This document shows positions 1 to 8,200 of a stretch of 10,190 nucleotides of DNA, piece after piece. The DNA is from Thiotrichaceae bacterium (lineage in GTDB: Bacteria > Pseudomonadota > Gammaproteobacteria > Thiotrichales > Thiotrichaceae): the NCBI GenBank assembly GCA_027008665.1, contig JALVEA010000245.1:1-10190 (forward strand), written 5' to 3'. The translations under genes were made by a program, and so were the position numbers. Numbering within the stretch: the first letter of the stretch is position 1; every line of letters starts with the position of its first letter. The notes under the pieces are model-generated. The model searched no databases, was not told the origin of the DNA, and saw nothing but the letters and a program-made list of their open reading frames with translations.

Positions 1-678
1 TTTAACCTATTGATTATTTTATTCGCTTTCCTCCTCGTTCCAACAGAATACTATCTCTATGTGATGCTGTTTTTCTGGTGGATTAAACCCTATAGCCATC
101 GTTTAATTTTACATATTCTTAGTCAAAAATTATTTAATAATGATTTAAATACATGGCAAGCATTAAAAGACATTCCCTCAGTATTTCGTGGCAATACCTT
201 AGGTGCAATTACCTATCGTCGCTTTTCCTTTTCGCGTGGTTTTAATCTACCAATATGGCAATTAGAAGCATTAAAAGGCAAAGCACGAGCTAAACGTCAA
301 AAAATCCTATTAAGCGCAGTACATAGCGAAGCGATTTGGCTAACAATTGGTTTATTTTTTATTGAAATTATTCTTACTTTTTCTTTGCTTAGTTTATTTT
401 TACTCTTTGTCCCTGAAAGTCATTTTGATTCCTTTACTCGCCATTTCTTCAATCCAGAATTAGGCTCGCTTGAAACATGGGTCACCCTTTTTATTAGCAG
501 TCTTTATATTGTGGTAACACTGATTATTGAACCTTTTTATATTGCTGCCAATTTTGCACTTTATATTAATCGACGTACCCAATTGGAAGCATGGGATATT
601 GAGCTTTCTTTTCGTAAAATGGCAATACGCTTGGCAACCGAAAAAGAAAAAGCGACCTCTTTGGTAAAAGGTATTTAA
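1..678 (+). CDS. Multi-pass membrane protein of a MoxR/DUF4129 operon (5' end missing)
   Basis: The frame is open from the first base (F-N-L-L-I-I...), so the gene begins upstream of the window; the TTG at position 10 is only an internal leucine codon. About 225 residues are visible. Strong hydrophobic stretches lie at visible residues about 4-25, 112-137 and 160-187, separated by a basic, probably cytoplasmic loop that includes a K-G-K-A-R-A-K-R cluster. The C-terminus carries E-P-F-Y-I-A-A-N-F-A-L-Y followed by N-R-R-T-x-L-E-A-W-D-I-E-L-x-F-R. I associate this ending with the uncharacterised membrane protein that precedes DUF4129 genes in gamma-proteobacterial MoxR operons. The stop lies 7 bp before the next gene, which implies cotranscription. 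The function is unknown; a structural role in a membrane complex served by MoxR is an inference from context. There is no sign of decay in the visible part. Confidence 0.85.
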   Translation, partial: FNLLIILFAFLLVPTEYYLYVMLFFWWIKPYSHRLILHILSQKLFNNDLNTWQALKDIPSVFRGNTLGAITYRRFSFSRGFNLPIWQLEALKGKARAKRQKILLSAVHSEAIWLTIGLFFIEIILTFSLLSLFLLFVPESHFDSFTRHFFNPELGSLETWVTLFISSLYIVVTLIIEPFYIAANFALYINRRTQLEAWDIELSFRKMAIRLATEKEKATSLVKGI

Positions 679-685
679 GGTAAAA

Positions 686-1522
686 ATGCAAATAATGAAT
701 ATTTTATTATTGAGTTTCAAACAAAGAAGTATACTGTATAGCCTTACGATTGCTTTATTGATTAGTTTCCTTTTTTTGGCTAAAAACGGCCATACCAAAA
801 CAAGCACAGAGTCAGAACCTCTTCCTCCAACAAGCGCTGTTGATTATCTTCAGGATGAGCGTTTAGCTGTCGAACAATCCAAAGCTATTATTGAGGATAT
901 TGTTAATAGCAAAGATTTAAAAGGGGAGAAAAAAATAACAAAATGGCAGTTAAAGGAGGTAGAGTTTGAGCAATCTGACTCAAGCACTCCTGATTGGATT
1001 AAGTCTATTTCTATTGGCTTTGCTAAGATTTTTGAGTATGCATTATGGATTTTACTATTAACTGCAATCGTTTTACTCTACCTATCACGCGCTCAATGGT
1101 TGCATTTATTTTCTCCACAAGAAACAGAGGAAGAAAGCTATCAAGCCCCCGATATATTATTTGGTATGAATGTGCGCGAAGATTCCTTACCTGATGATAT
1201 TATCGCCGAAGCAAAACAATTATGGCAGCAAAAAAAAGCACGTGAATCATTAAGCTTATTATATCGTGGTGCACTGGTGAGGCTGATTAATCAAGAAAAA
1301 ATCCCATTAGAAAACAGCCATACCGAAGGGGATATTCTAAAATTAAGCCAAAAATCATTGCTCGATAAACAACAACAATACCTCGCACAATTAACCTCTC
1401 AATGGCAATTAATTGCCTATGCACATCGTATTCCAATGGAAGAAGCAATGCAGTGGTTATTTACCCATTGGCAAAGTCATTTTCAACATCCATCAACCCC
1501 TTCTGATGAGATAAAATTATGA
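686..1522 (+). CDS. DUF4129 domain membrane protein
   Basis: This 278-residue protein has an N-terminal hydrophobic segment (about residues 17-32, signal anchor or signal peptide), a polar, probably periplasmic stretch (about 33-112), a second membrane segment (about 113-133) and a cytoplasmic C-terminal domain. Residues about 171-262 match the DUF4129 pattern: a helix with A-R-E-S-L-S-L-L-Y-R-G-A-L-V-R-L, then H-T-E-G-D-I-L, then a final helix around Q-L-I-A-Y-A-H-R. DUF4129 proteins usually sit beside MoxR ATPases and DUF58 proteins; their biochemical role is unknown. The start at 686 is chosen because AAGG lies 5 nt upstream of it. The ATG at 695 has no such site. The gene ends in an ATGA overlap with the DUF4350 gene, so translation is probably coupled. 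The family call is by motif recognition, not by a profile search. Confidence 0.85.
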   Translation: MQIMNILLLSFKQRSILYSLTIALLISFLFLAKNGHTKTSTESEPLPPTSAVDYLQDERLAVEQSKAIIEDIVNSKDLKGEKKITKWQLKEVEFEQSDSSTPDWIKSISIGFAKIFEYALWILLLTAIVLLYLSRAQWLHLFSPQETEEESYQAPDILFGMNVREDSLPDDIIAEAKQLWQQKKARESLSLLYRGALVRLINQEKIPLENSHTEGDILKLSQKSLLDKQQQYLAQLTSQWQLIAYAHRIPMEEAMQWLFTHWQSHFQHPSTPSDEIKL

Positions 1523-2700
1523 GTCGGGGCATCGCATGGGGGCTTGGCATCCTTATTTTAAGCACTTTTATTCTAGGTGCTTATCGTCTTTATAATCGGC
1601 TTGAAATGGTTGAATCCGTGACAAAAATCACCCTTCAAGGCGAGGCACGTAAAAACCCATTATATGCTGCACGAATTTTTCTAAACCGTATGGGTATACC
1701 TGCCGAAACAAAACAAAGCTTACAAGGACTAAAAGCCCTACCTGATACCAATAGCGTCTTATTAATTAGTTCAAAACGCTCAACCCTCTCACGAGAAGCA
1801 ACTAATAATTTATACGCATGGATAGAAAAAGGAGGTCATTTAATCGCACGTACAAGCCACTCCAATGACTTTTTTTATAAGAATTCTAAAAACGAAGACA
1901 ACTACCAATCCAGTGACCCATTACAGAACTTACTTTCTCTTAAAACGGGCGAATCGATTCGACTCGATGACGAAAAGCCAAACATTCAATTACAAGGATC
2001 AAAACGTCCCTTGCAATTGAATATCAAAGGTTTCAATCCAATTATTTATCTTGATGAAGATTTAGCACACGCAGATGAAGTGATTGAAATAGAACAAAAT
2101 ATTTTTATGCTACGTCGTCCAATAGGTGAAGGTATGATCACTTTAGTCCCTGATTTTGCCTTTATTGATAACCGCAATATTAGAAAAGCAGACCATGCTG
2201 AAATATTATGGCAATTAGTCCATGGTTTAAAACAACCTGAGAGTGTCTGGTTAATCCATAACGATGAAATGCCCGCTCTATGGCGATTAATATGGAATAA
2301 AGCACCCGCACTGATTATTACCTTAACGATTATGCTAATTTTATGGCTACGCTCTGCATCACATCGTTTTGGTCCTTTAATTCCTAAAGCCCCTGAAAGT
2401 CGGCGCAGTTTATTAGAACATATCCAAGCCAGTGGCCATTTTTATTGGAAACATCAACAAAAAGGAAAACTAATTGCCAGCACCCGCGAAGCATTAAACC
2501 AACGCCTAGCCCTGACTCATCCTGGCTGGAAGCAATTATCTAATGCGGAAAAAATAACACAATTAGCAACACGCTTAGAACGCTCTGAAGATGAAATTCA
2601 ACAGCTCTTATTTGACCCCAATTATGCAGTAAAGAAAAACCAGAATGAGGAATTTACCCAACTGGTAAAACAATTAGAACAAATCAGGAACTCATTATGA
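1519..2700 (+). CDS. DUF4350 domain membrane protein
   Basis: This 393-residue protein has an N-terminal membrane segment (about residues 5-22), a soluble, probably periplasmic domain, a second membrane segment (about 262-278) and a cytoplasmic tail. The soluble domain begins with N-P-L-Y-A-A-R-I-F-L-N-R-M-G-I (46-60) and contains W-I-E-K-G-G-H-L-I-A-R-T (101-112), as in DUF4350 proteins with a GATase-like fold that lacks an evident catalytic triad. After the second membrane segment comes R-F-G-P followed by P-E-S-R-R-S-L-L-E-H-I-Q-A-S-G-H-F-Y-W (292-310), a conserved block of these proteins. The start overlaps the DUF4129 stop and the stop overlaps the moxR start, both as ATGA. No enzymatic activity is known. 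It is most likely a membrane partner or client in the MoxR system. Confidence 0.85.
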   Translation: MSRGIAWGLGILILSTFILGAYRLYNRLEMVESVTKITLQGEARKNPLYAARIFLNRMGIPAETKQSLQGLKALPDTNSVLLISSKRSTLSREATNNLYAWIEKGGHLIARTSHSNDFFYKNSKNEDNYQSSDPLQNLLSLKTGESIRLDDEKPNIQLQGSKRPLQLNIKGFNPIIYLDEDLAHADEVIEIEQNIFMLRRPIGEGMITLVPDFAFIDNRNIRKADHAEILWQLVHGLKQPESVWLIHNDEMPALWRLIWNKAPALIITLTIMLILWLRSASHRFGPLIPKAPESRRSLLEHIQASGHFYWKHQQKGKLIASTREALNQRLALTHPGWKQLSNAEKITQLATRLERSEDEIQQLLFDPNYAVKKNQNEEFTQLVKQLEQIRNSL

Positions 2701-3665
2701 CCTCAATGACATTAGCTCAAGCAAGCGAACTGGCACAAAGCATTAAAATAGAAATCAGCAAAGCCTTGATCGGACAAAAACAAGTAGTACATGAAACCTT
2801 AATAGCTCTTATAGCAGGGGGAAATGTCCTTATTGAAGGCGTACCGGGTTTAGGAAAAACCCTACTAGTCCGCGCCCTAGCCAACACTTTTTCAGGACAA
2901 TTTTCACGTATTCAATTCACCCCTGATTTAATGCCTGCCGATGTCACAGGGCATACACTTTACGACCTTAAAAACAGTGAATTTAATCTCCATAAAGGCC
3001 CCGTTTTCACCCATTTATTACTTGCCGATGAAATAAACCGCGCCCCAGCAAAAACACAATCTGCCCTTCTCGAAGTGATGCAAGAACGCCAAGTCACCAT
3101 TGAAGGCGAAGCCCATCCCGTCCCCTTACCCTTTATGACATTGGCAACCCAAAACCCATTAGAACAAGAAGGCACTTACCCACTACCAGAAGCGCAATTA
3201 GACCGTTTCTTATTAAAAATCTATATCAACTATCCGAATGAAAAAGAAGAAAACCTGATGGTCGCCGCCGTCACCAATCATCAAACAGGTGATCAGCTAG
3301 ACCTATCCCGCGTCAATGCCGTTACCTCACCTAAAAAAATTATAGAAATGCAATCACTCGCCGCAGAAATCGAAGCCGATCAAAGCGTGATTGACTACGC
3401 AGTAAGAATCACCCGCGCCACCCGCGACTGGCAAGGACTAAGCATAGGCGCAGGCCCACGCGGCAGCATCTCACTCATCCGCACCGCCCGCGCACAAGCA
3501 ATGCTCAATCAACGTAAATATATAACCCCCGACGATATTAAAAACATCGCCCTCCCCGTCCTACGCCACCGAGTAGCACTCGCACCTGAAATGGAATTAG
3601 AAGGATATACAACCGATCAGATTATTCACTCTATACTAGAAAAAATTGAAGCACCAAGGCAATAA
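2697..3665 (+). CDS. MoxR-family AAA+ ATPase
   Basis: This 322-residue cytoplasmic ATPase has the normal length for the family. Walker A is G-V-P-G-L-G-K-T at residues 48-55, Walker B is L-L-L-A-D-E at 107-112 followed by the MoxR signature I-N-R-A-P-A-K-T-Q-S-A-L-L-E-V-M-Q-E, and sensor 1 is A-T-Q-N-P at 150-154. P-L-P-E-A-Q-L-D-R-F (162-171) and the sensor 2 region G-A-G-P-R-G (251-256) follow. MoxR proteins are thought to act as chaperones that mature or remodel partner complexes, often with a von Willebrand A-domain protein. Translation is coupled to the DUF4350 gene by an ATGA overlap. It is unusual that the expected DUF58 gene does not follow; the next DNA is a gap with no hairpin terminator and then a phage-type gene. 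The coding sequence is intact. The C-rich codon use in its second half contrasts with the DNA downstream. Confidence 0.95.
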   Translation: MTSMTLAQASELAQSIKIEISKALIGQKQVVHETLIALIAGGNVLIEGVPGLGKTLLVRALANTFSGQFSRIQFTPDLMPADVTGHTLYDLKNSEFNLHKGPVFTHLLLADEINRAPAKTQSALLEVMQERQVTIEGEAHPVPLPFMTLATQNPLEQEGTYPLPEAQLDRFLLKIYINYPNEKEENLMVAAVTNHQTGDQLDLSRVNAVTSPKKIIEMQSLAAEIEADQSVIDYAVRITRATRDWQGLSIGAGPRGSISLIRTARAQAMLNQRKYITPDDIKNIALPVLRHRVALAPEMELEGYTTDQIIHSILEKIEAPRQ

Positions 3666-3775
3666 TCAAAACAAAGGTAAATCAGTAAACTTTTTCTTGC
3701 ACTCAAATTTCTATTTGATTACATAGCTATGAGTATGGAAATTGAATTTCTGAATAGTGTTACCAAATAAAATTT

Positions 3776-3781
3776 TATAAT
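3776..3781 (+). promoter_or_regulatory. Possible -10 box for the KilA-N gene
   Basis: TATAAT, a perfect -10 consensus, lies about 120 bp before the KilA-N start. No good -35 hexamer is found 16-18 bp upstream (the region reads as AATAGT-like sequence), so the assignment is weak in such AT-rich DNA. If it is used, the transcript would include both arms of the inverted repeat at 3812-3887. An alternative lower in the leader is TTGAAA (3806-3811) with AGTAAT 17 bp later; in that case the left arm would not be transcribed. Confidence 0.3.
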
Positions 3782-3811
3782 GAGAAAAAAAATTAATAGA
3801 TTATATTGAAA

Positions 3812-3887
3812 CTCTTGATTAGATTTAAAGTAATGCATGACGCACACTTTGTTTCGTACGTTACCGCGTACATTAACTAATCAAGAG
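3812..3887 (+). promoter_or_regulatory. Inverted repeat overlapping the KilA-N ribosome binding site
   Basis: CTCTTGATTAG (3812-3822) is the exact reverse complement of CTAATCAAGAG (3877-3887). The right arm runs into the purine-rich AAGAGAG (3883-3889), which is the best ribosome binding site for the ATG at 3897 (7 nt spacing). In RNA the left arm could therefore pair with the ribosome binding site and limit translation. In DNA the two arms could equally be operator half-sites for an autoregulating DNA-binding protein. The 54-nt loop contains a smaller GTACG/CGTAC pairing (3856-3860 with 3867-3871) and the in-frame ATG at 3837. The pairing is seen directly; the function is inferred. Confidence 0.5.
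3844..3879 (+). repeat. Three imperfect 12-nt tandem units in the KilA-N leader
   Basis: The segment reads as ACACTTTGTTTC, GTACGTTACCGC and GTACATTAACTA. The last two share CGTAC(G/A)TTA (3855-3863 and 3867-3875), spaced 12 bp apart; the first is a weaker copy. Read from the ATG at 3837 the period gives a T-L-F-R-T-L-P-R-T-L-T peptide, which looks like a by-product of the DNA repeat more than a protein motif. The units lie between the arms of the inverted repeat and just before the ribosome binding site, a typical place for an operator. No regulator can be named. Confidence 0.4.
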
Positions 3888-3896
3888 AGTATCGTT

Positions 3897-4715
3897 ATGA
3901 AAGCTAAAATCCAAACGACGGCAGAGAGTATAGAGAAAATTTCAATGATTACAAAATTATTAACGCTAACCTATGGTGACAGGGATGGGGTAGAACTCAT
4001 TATTGATGTTAAATCGCTAATGATGGCTGATGTAGGAAGTGAGGATGCATATATTAACATCACCCCAATTTGTAAACATTTTAACAAGAGGGCACAAAAT
4101 TTTTTCGCATCTCCCAATACCGTACAGTATATGCAACTTATTGAAAGTAAACATATTTCTAAAGTACTGGATTCTAGTTCTTTAAACACAAAAAATGAGA
4201 ATAAAGATAATAAAAACAATATGTTAATCGACGATAAAAACAAGAAAATACAACTCGTCATTAAAAAACGTGGTAAGCATAATTCTGGCACATGGATACA
4301 TTCAGAACTTTTTTTAAAATTCGCTTCATGGGTAAGTGTTGAGTTTGAATATGATATGCACCAATTAATAAAACATCTTATACGACGGGCTGATCAGGTT
4401 AAAATAGATCGAGCAAGTACCAAATACTTATTCCACCCTTTAACAGATGCAATAAAAGAGATTTGGATTCCTGCTCAATCAGAGAATGGTAAAAAATTTG
4501 CGTATACAAATCTCGCTAATTTAATCAACCAGAAGGTCATTGGTATGACGGCGAAACAATATAAAATAAAAAATAAAATTGATCCCGATACACCTACGCG
4601 AGATACATTTCCTGATCATATTCTAAAGAAAATAGAAGCAGTAGAAAAAGATATGTGGGGTCATATTAAATATGGAAAGGTTACTGAATATACCAAATTA
4701 AAAGAACTGATCTAA
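3897..4715 (+). CDS. KilA-N domain DNA-binding protein, phage/antirepressor type
   Basis: From the ATG at 3897 the protein has 272 residues. The KilA-N domain spans about residues 50-162: A-Y-I-N-I-T-P-I-C-K-H-F-N-K-R at the front and K-K-R-G-K-H-N-S-G-T-W-I-H-S-E-L-F-L-K-F-A-S-W at 123-145, closing with F-E-Y-D-M-H-Q-L-I. KilA-N domains bind DNA and occur in phage antirepressors and in large DNA viruses. An Asn/Lys-rich linker (about 96-117) interrupts the domain. The C-terminal part (about 178-272), with T-D-A-I-K-E-I-W and Y-T-N-L-A-N-L-I-N-Q-K-V-I-G-M-T, resembles tails of phage regulatory proteins, but I cannot name its family. The start at 3897 is preferred because AAGAGAG lies 7 nt upstream; an in-frame ATG at 3837 would add 20 residues but lacks a good ribosome binding site. 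It stands alone, with no phage structural or integrase gene beside it, and is probably a mobile-element relic or a solitary regulator. Confidence 0.85.
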   Translation: MKAKIQTTAESIEKISMITKLLTLTYGDRDGVELIIDVKSLMMADVGSEDAYINITPICKHFNKRAQNFFASPNTVQYMQLIESKHISKVLDSSSLNTKNENKDNKNNMLIDDKNKKIQLVIKKRGKHNSGTWIHSELFLKFASWVSVEFEYDMHQLIKHLIRRADQVKIDRASTKYLFHPLTDAIKEIWIPAQSENGKKFAYTNLANLINQKVIGMTAKQYKIKNKIDPDTPTRDTFPDHILKKIEAVEKDMWGHIKYGKVTEYTKLKELI

Positions 4716-4825
4716 TACTAATATTATTTTTTATTTAATATGTTTAATGTTTCAAAGTGATAGAAAACTCTTTCTTTCAACCAGCTTAAAGCGGATGTTT
4801 GCTATATATAGATGTTCAGATATTA

Positions 4826-4890
4826 AATTTCTTCGGAATCGAGTGCTTTAGCCTCGTCTAGCGAGGCTAAAGCACTCGATTCCAGAAATT
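4826..4890. repeat. Long near-perfect palindrome (29 bp stem, 5-nt loop)
   Basis: The left arm 4835-4856 (starting GGAATCGAGTGC) is the exact reverse complement of the right arm 4862-4883, giving 22 paired bases around the loop TCTAG. After a 2-nt bulge on the left (4833-4834), AATTTCT (4826-4832) pairs with AGAAATT (4884-4890) for another 7 bp. The core is GC-richer than its surroundings. It could act as a bidirectional terminator between the KilA-N and helicase genes, but the stem is much longer than usual and the T-tracts are poor (TTATTTATAT on the + side). A dispersed palindromic repeat or a miniature mobile element is at least as likely. No target-site duplication is evident. The structure is certain; its role is not. 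Confidence 0.85.
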
Positions 4891-4966
4891 ATTTATATGA
4901 AAGTCTATAGTTTTACCCGCCTCGCCTATCGGCATCGGGGGTATAATAAGATAAATCTTACACTCC

Positions 4967-5089
4967 TTATGATCGCAATATTTCAAAACAAAACAGCTCT
5001 GCACGACGAGGTATGTTACCGTTGCAACGTTTTAAAGAAGTCTTGCAAAATGTGAACGGGTTTACAAACCCCATCCAACTAGATTTCAT
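4967..5089 (-). CDS. Doubtful 40-residue small ORF with good ribosome binding site
   Basis: On the minus strand an ATG (5089-5087) is preceded by AGGGGAG (5100-5094) with 4 nt spacing, a strong Shine-Dalgarno match. The peptide begins M-K-S-S-W-M-G-F-V-N-P and is rich in Cys, Phe and Arg (three Cys); it ends at TAA (4969-4967). I recognise no family. The same DNA is also open on the plus strand from 4950 to 5129 (59 codons, no good start at its beginning; the first ATG is at 5013), giving a plausible-looking fragment with S-A-R-R-G-M-L-P-L-Q-R-F-K-E. Only one of the two can be coding, and the plus-strand frame may be the remnant of a lost gene. Low confidence for both. Confidence 0.2.
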   Translation of the reverse strand: MKSSWMGFVNPFTFCKTSLKRCNGNIPRRAELFCFEILRS

Positions 5090-5199
5090 TCTTCTCCCCT
5101 ATTATTCGACCAAGATGACTAAGATGTAACTATTTTTTAGCCCATTATTCTCTGATTTTGAATTTATTTTGCTAATATATTAAGCATTGATTCATTTTT

Positions 5200-5205
5200 A
5201 GGGGA
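5200..5205 (+). promoter_or_regulatory. Ribosome binding site of the helicase gene
   Basis: AGGGGA lies 9 nt before the ATG at 5215 and fixes that start. A possible -10 box TATATT is at 5176-5181, with CTGATT (5152-5157) as a weak -35 at 18 bp spacing; this would give a very short leader, and the promoter part is uncertain. Confidence 0.55.
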
Positions 5206-5214
5206 TATTTTAGA

Positions 5215-8200
5215 ATGAAAATTCTTACTTGCATTACATCAGATGCAAAAAACGCTGCTATAAAACATAATTTATTAAAACGTTTAGAGCGTTTTCTGTA
5301 TAGAGTCAAAGAGGATCAAACACTTGTTTTGCTAACCCCTTATCCTGATAAGCGTTTCTTTAAGAAAGCGATCATTTCTAAAGGGACAAACTACCGCATT
5401 TTAATCGCTTTGCATCGGCAAGATGGTTATATGATTCTTTGTGTTTTTATGTTCTCAAGTCGTGGCAATCCAGCCTATGATGTGATGTGGAGAACAAAGA
5501 TACGTCAAAATCCTGATGCTTTATTTCAAAAAATACTCAAGAAGCATCAAACACTTTTTGACAAATGTGTGGAACAAGCTCGTTATCAACCTGCTATTCC
5601 AGCTTTACCTACACCTAATGAGGTAGAAAACTTATGGTTATCCTGTAATAGTAAAGCTCCTCAACAAGCGACTGTTTTTGAGAGTAAAAAATGGGTTAAG
5701 ACAATAGCAACTGATTATTTTAAACAAAAAATTAATGCCATTTACGACTTATTACAAGAGATTTACCAAGAAATTGAGGATACACGGACTCAGGCTTCCT
5801 CTGTTTTTATTAAGGTTAGTTCCAGAGAGGCAGAGGAGGTTAAGCTATATCTACAATACTTCCCTACACATCAAGTACTTTTTTTATTAGATCTAACCGT
5901 AATCTATAGCGAAATAGCTATTTCTGGTTTTGATATTAATGCATCTCATGAAACGCTTGCTCAAAAAGCCTATCGAGCTTATCCACTTGATGTTTTTTTG
6001 CTCGGGGCAGAGGAGTTCAGTAAAATTCAAGAAAAAAGCGAAAGCAATCTTGCACTTTCTCCTGAAGAAATGAATATCCTGAATCATAGCGACAGTGCTA
6101 CAGGCAATCGCTTTCCTTTATTTATCAATGGCCGTGCAGGAAGTGGTAAATCAACCATCTTGCAATACTTATTAAAAAGCTATCTTTATCTCGCCATTGA
6201 ACACTGGACAAAAAACAAACCTTATACTCCGCTTTATTTAACCTACAGTAAAAAATTACGGGATTTTGCAATCCGTTCTTCCCATAAATTACTGAAAAAT
6301 AATTCTATTATTTTATTAGAAAAAAATAAAAATTGGGAATTAAAATATAATAAGCATCAACAACAAGTATTTAATTCGACTTTTAAGCTATTTCAAGATT
6401 TTATGGTGGAATTATTACCTAAAAAAGAGCGTCTGAATTTTTTACCCGAAAACCAAATTACTTATGCAGGTTTTAAGCAATTATGGGAAAGCACAATAGG
6501 TCGAGGTAATTTACGCCATTATAATGTGGATTTAGTGTGGCATATTATCCGCACTTATATTAAAGGAATGAGTAGAGGTCTAGGATTAGATTTTACGCCT
6601 AAAGATTATATTCATCTGCCCGAAAAGCACAAAACCATTGAAAATAATGACTTTATAGAGATTTATGAAAAAATATGGAAAAAATGGTATTTAAAATATT
6701 GTCAAGAACATAAGGCATGGGATGAACAAGATTTAGCCTTAGCAGTACTTGCAAAGGCTGATTTTCCTCAAACTTATCCTGCTATTTTCTGTGATGAGGC
6801 GCAAGACTTCACCATTATTGAGTTAAAAATTCTTTACCATTTATCACTTTTTTCCAATCGTAATATTGAGAATCAAATTGGCAATATACCGTTTGTATTT
6901 GCAGGAGATCCCCTACAAACCTTAAACCCTACAGGTTTTCGTTGGGAAGCAGTTAAAGCAAATTTTTATAATTATCTAATAGCACCTATTGAGCGACGTA
7001 ACAATAAGAGTGGTAAAAATGAGCTTAACTATAAAGAATTAATCTTTAACTACCGCTCCTCAAAAAATATTGTCGATTTTTGCAATATTATCCAATTATT
7101 GCGCCTGTGTTTATTTGGTAATACTTATCGCATTAAGCCACAGTTGACATGGTTTTCTAGCAAAAGCATGACACCTTTTATCCACCCTAAAAACTCATCA
7201 AAAGCACAACAACTATTAGAACATGATGCGTTAATTATTATCCCTAATTGCCATGAAAGCGAAGAATCAGAATATGTGAAAAATGACCCTATTCTCAGTA
7301 AATCGATTGCCTGCGATGAAACGGGTCTCCCTCTTAACGTCTTAAGCCCCTCTTCAGCTAAAGGCTTGGAGTATAGTGAAATTGTTGTTTTATATTGTTT
7401 TGGAGAAAGCTGTCCTAAAAGTCTATTAGATCGTTTACAAGGGAAAGCAAGCCTCTTTCCTGAGCCTAAACAGTTAATTAAATGGGAATATTTTTTAAAC
7501 CGACTCTATGTTGCTATTAGCCGCGCTAAACAACGCTTAATTATTCTTGATGATCCTAAGACCTTTAAAACCTTTTGGGATGTGATTCAACATATTGATG
7601 CTGAGAGTTTAGCTGAATATTTAGGGGCACAGGTTAATACCAAAGAATGGGGAGGTGATAACTTACTTGCTCCTAAACGGGGTACGACCCAAGATATGGA
7701 GAATCTATTGCAAGGCAGAGCATCAGATGATCCAGAAGGATTGGCTAAAAAATTCTATATAGAAGGATCTGAGAATAGAAACCCCAGATTATTACGTCGC
7801 GCGCACTTATTATATCAGCGTTTAGCTAAGAAAAATGAAGCCTTACGTTGTTATGCCCTAGCATTAGAGTTTGAGCAGGACTATACAAAGGCAGCCAAAA
7901 CGTATCTTCAAATTAATGAACAAGAAACAGCACTAGCTTGTTTATGGAAACAACCTAATTTTACTTTTATTGTTGAGACGCAATGGGATGATGCGAGTGA
8001 TTTACGGATCATGTTAGCACATCAATTAGAGTATAAAAGAAATAAAATCCTAAAATGGCGCGGTGATTTAGAGGCAACAACAGCCATACTCAAGCGACTT
8101 GATAACACTAAATTTATTATCCTCGGTGTCTATAAGGGTTGGCAACAATCATTAACTGCTTTATTTAATTGGTTTTTCCAAGAATACACACAGGGTCTAA

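Larger units (their letters stand above)
4716..5214. other. 499-bp intergenic stretch without a convincing gene
   Basis: After the KilA-N stop the sequence is AT-rich with a T-run (about 4727-4732) but no GC stem, so no classic terminator is seen there. The middle holds the long palindrome at 4826-4890. A GC-richer patch follows at about 4914-4942, quite unlike its surroundings. A short block at 4950-5129 is open on both strands. The final part (about 5130-5214) is AT-rich and should contain the helicase promoter. A small GGGTTT-AC-AAACCC pairing sits at 5058-5071 without a T-tract. The patchwork suggests debris of an insertion. Confidence 0.6.

Noticed and set aside
460..807. Minus-strand ORF across the first two genes
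   Set aside because: It is antisense to two well-supported coding regions, and its Cys/Phe/Lys-rich composition is typical of antisense shadow frames.
2960..3175. Minus-strand ORF inside moxR
   Set aside because: It lies opposite the Walker B and sensor region of an intact ATPase and shows no family resemblance.
3722..3731. CATAGCTATG perfect 10-bp palindrome after moxR
   Set aside because: It is short, has no T-tract and no second copy near it; chance is likely in AT-rich DNA, although an operator cannot be excluded.
3738..3750. GAAATT-G-AATTTC as an operator
   Set aside because: It is a simple AT palindrome of a size expected by chance, and no promoter element is tied to it.
3971..4291. 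Minus-strand ORF inside the KilA-N gene
   Set aside because: It is antisense to a recognised domain; the hydrophobic, Leu/Ser-rich look comes from A-rich codons on the other strand.
5058..5071. GGGTTT-AC-AAACCC as a terminator
   Set aside because: The stem is only 5-6 bp and no T-tract follows on either strand.
5893..6087. Minus-strand ORF inside the helicase gene
   Set aside because: It is a short antisense frame with no start signal or recognisable motif.
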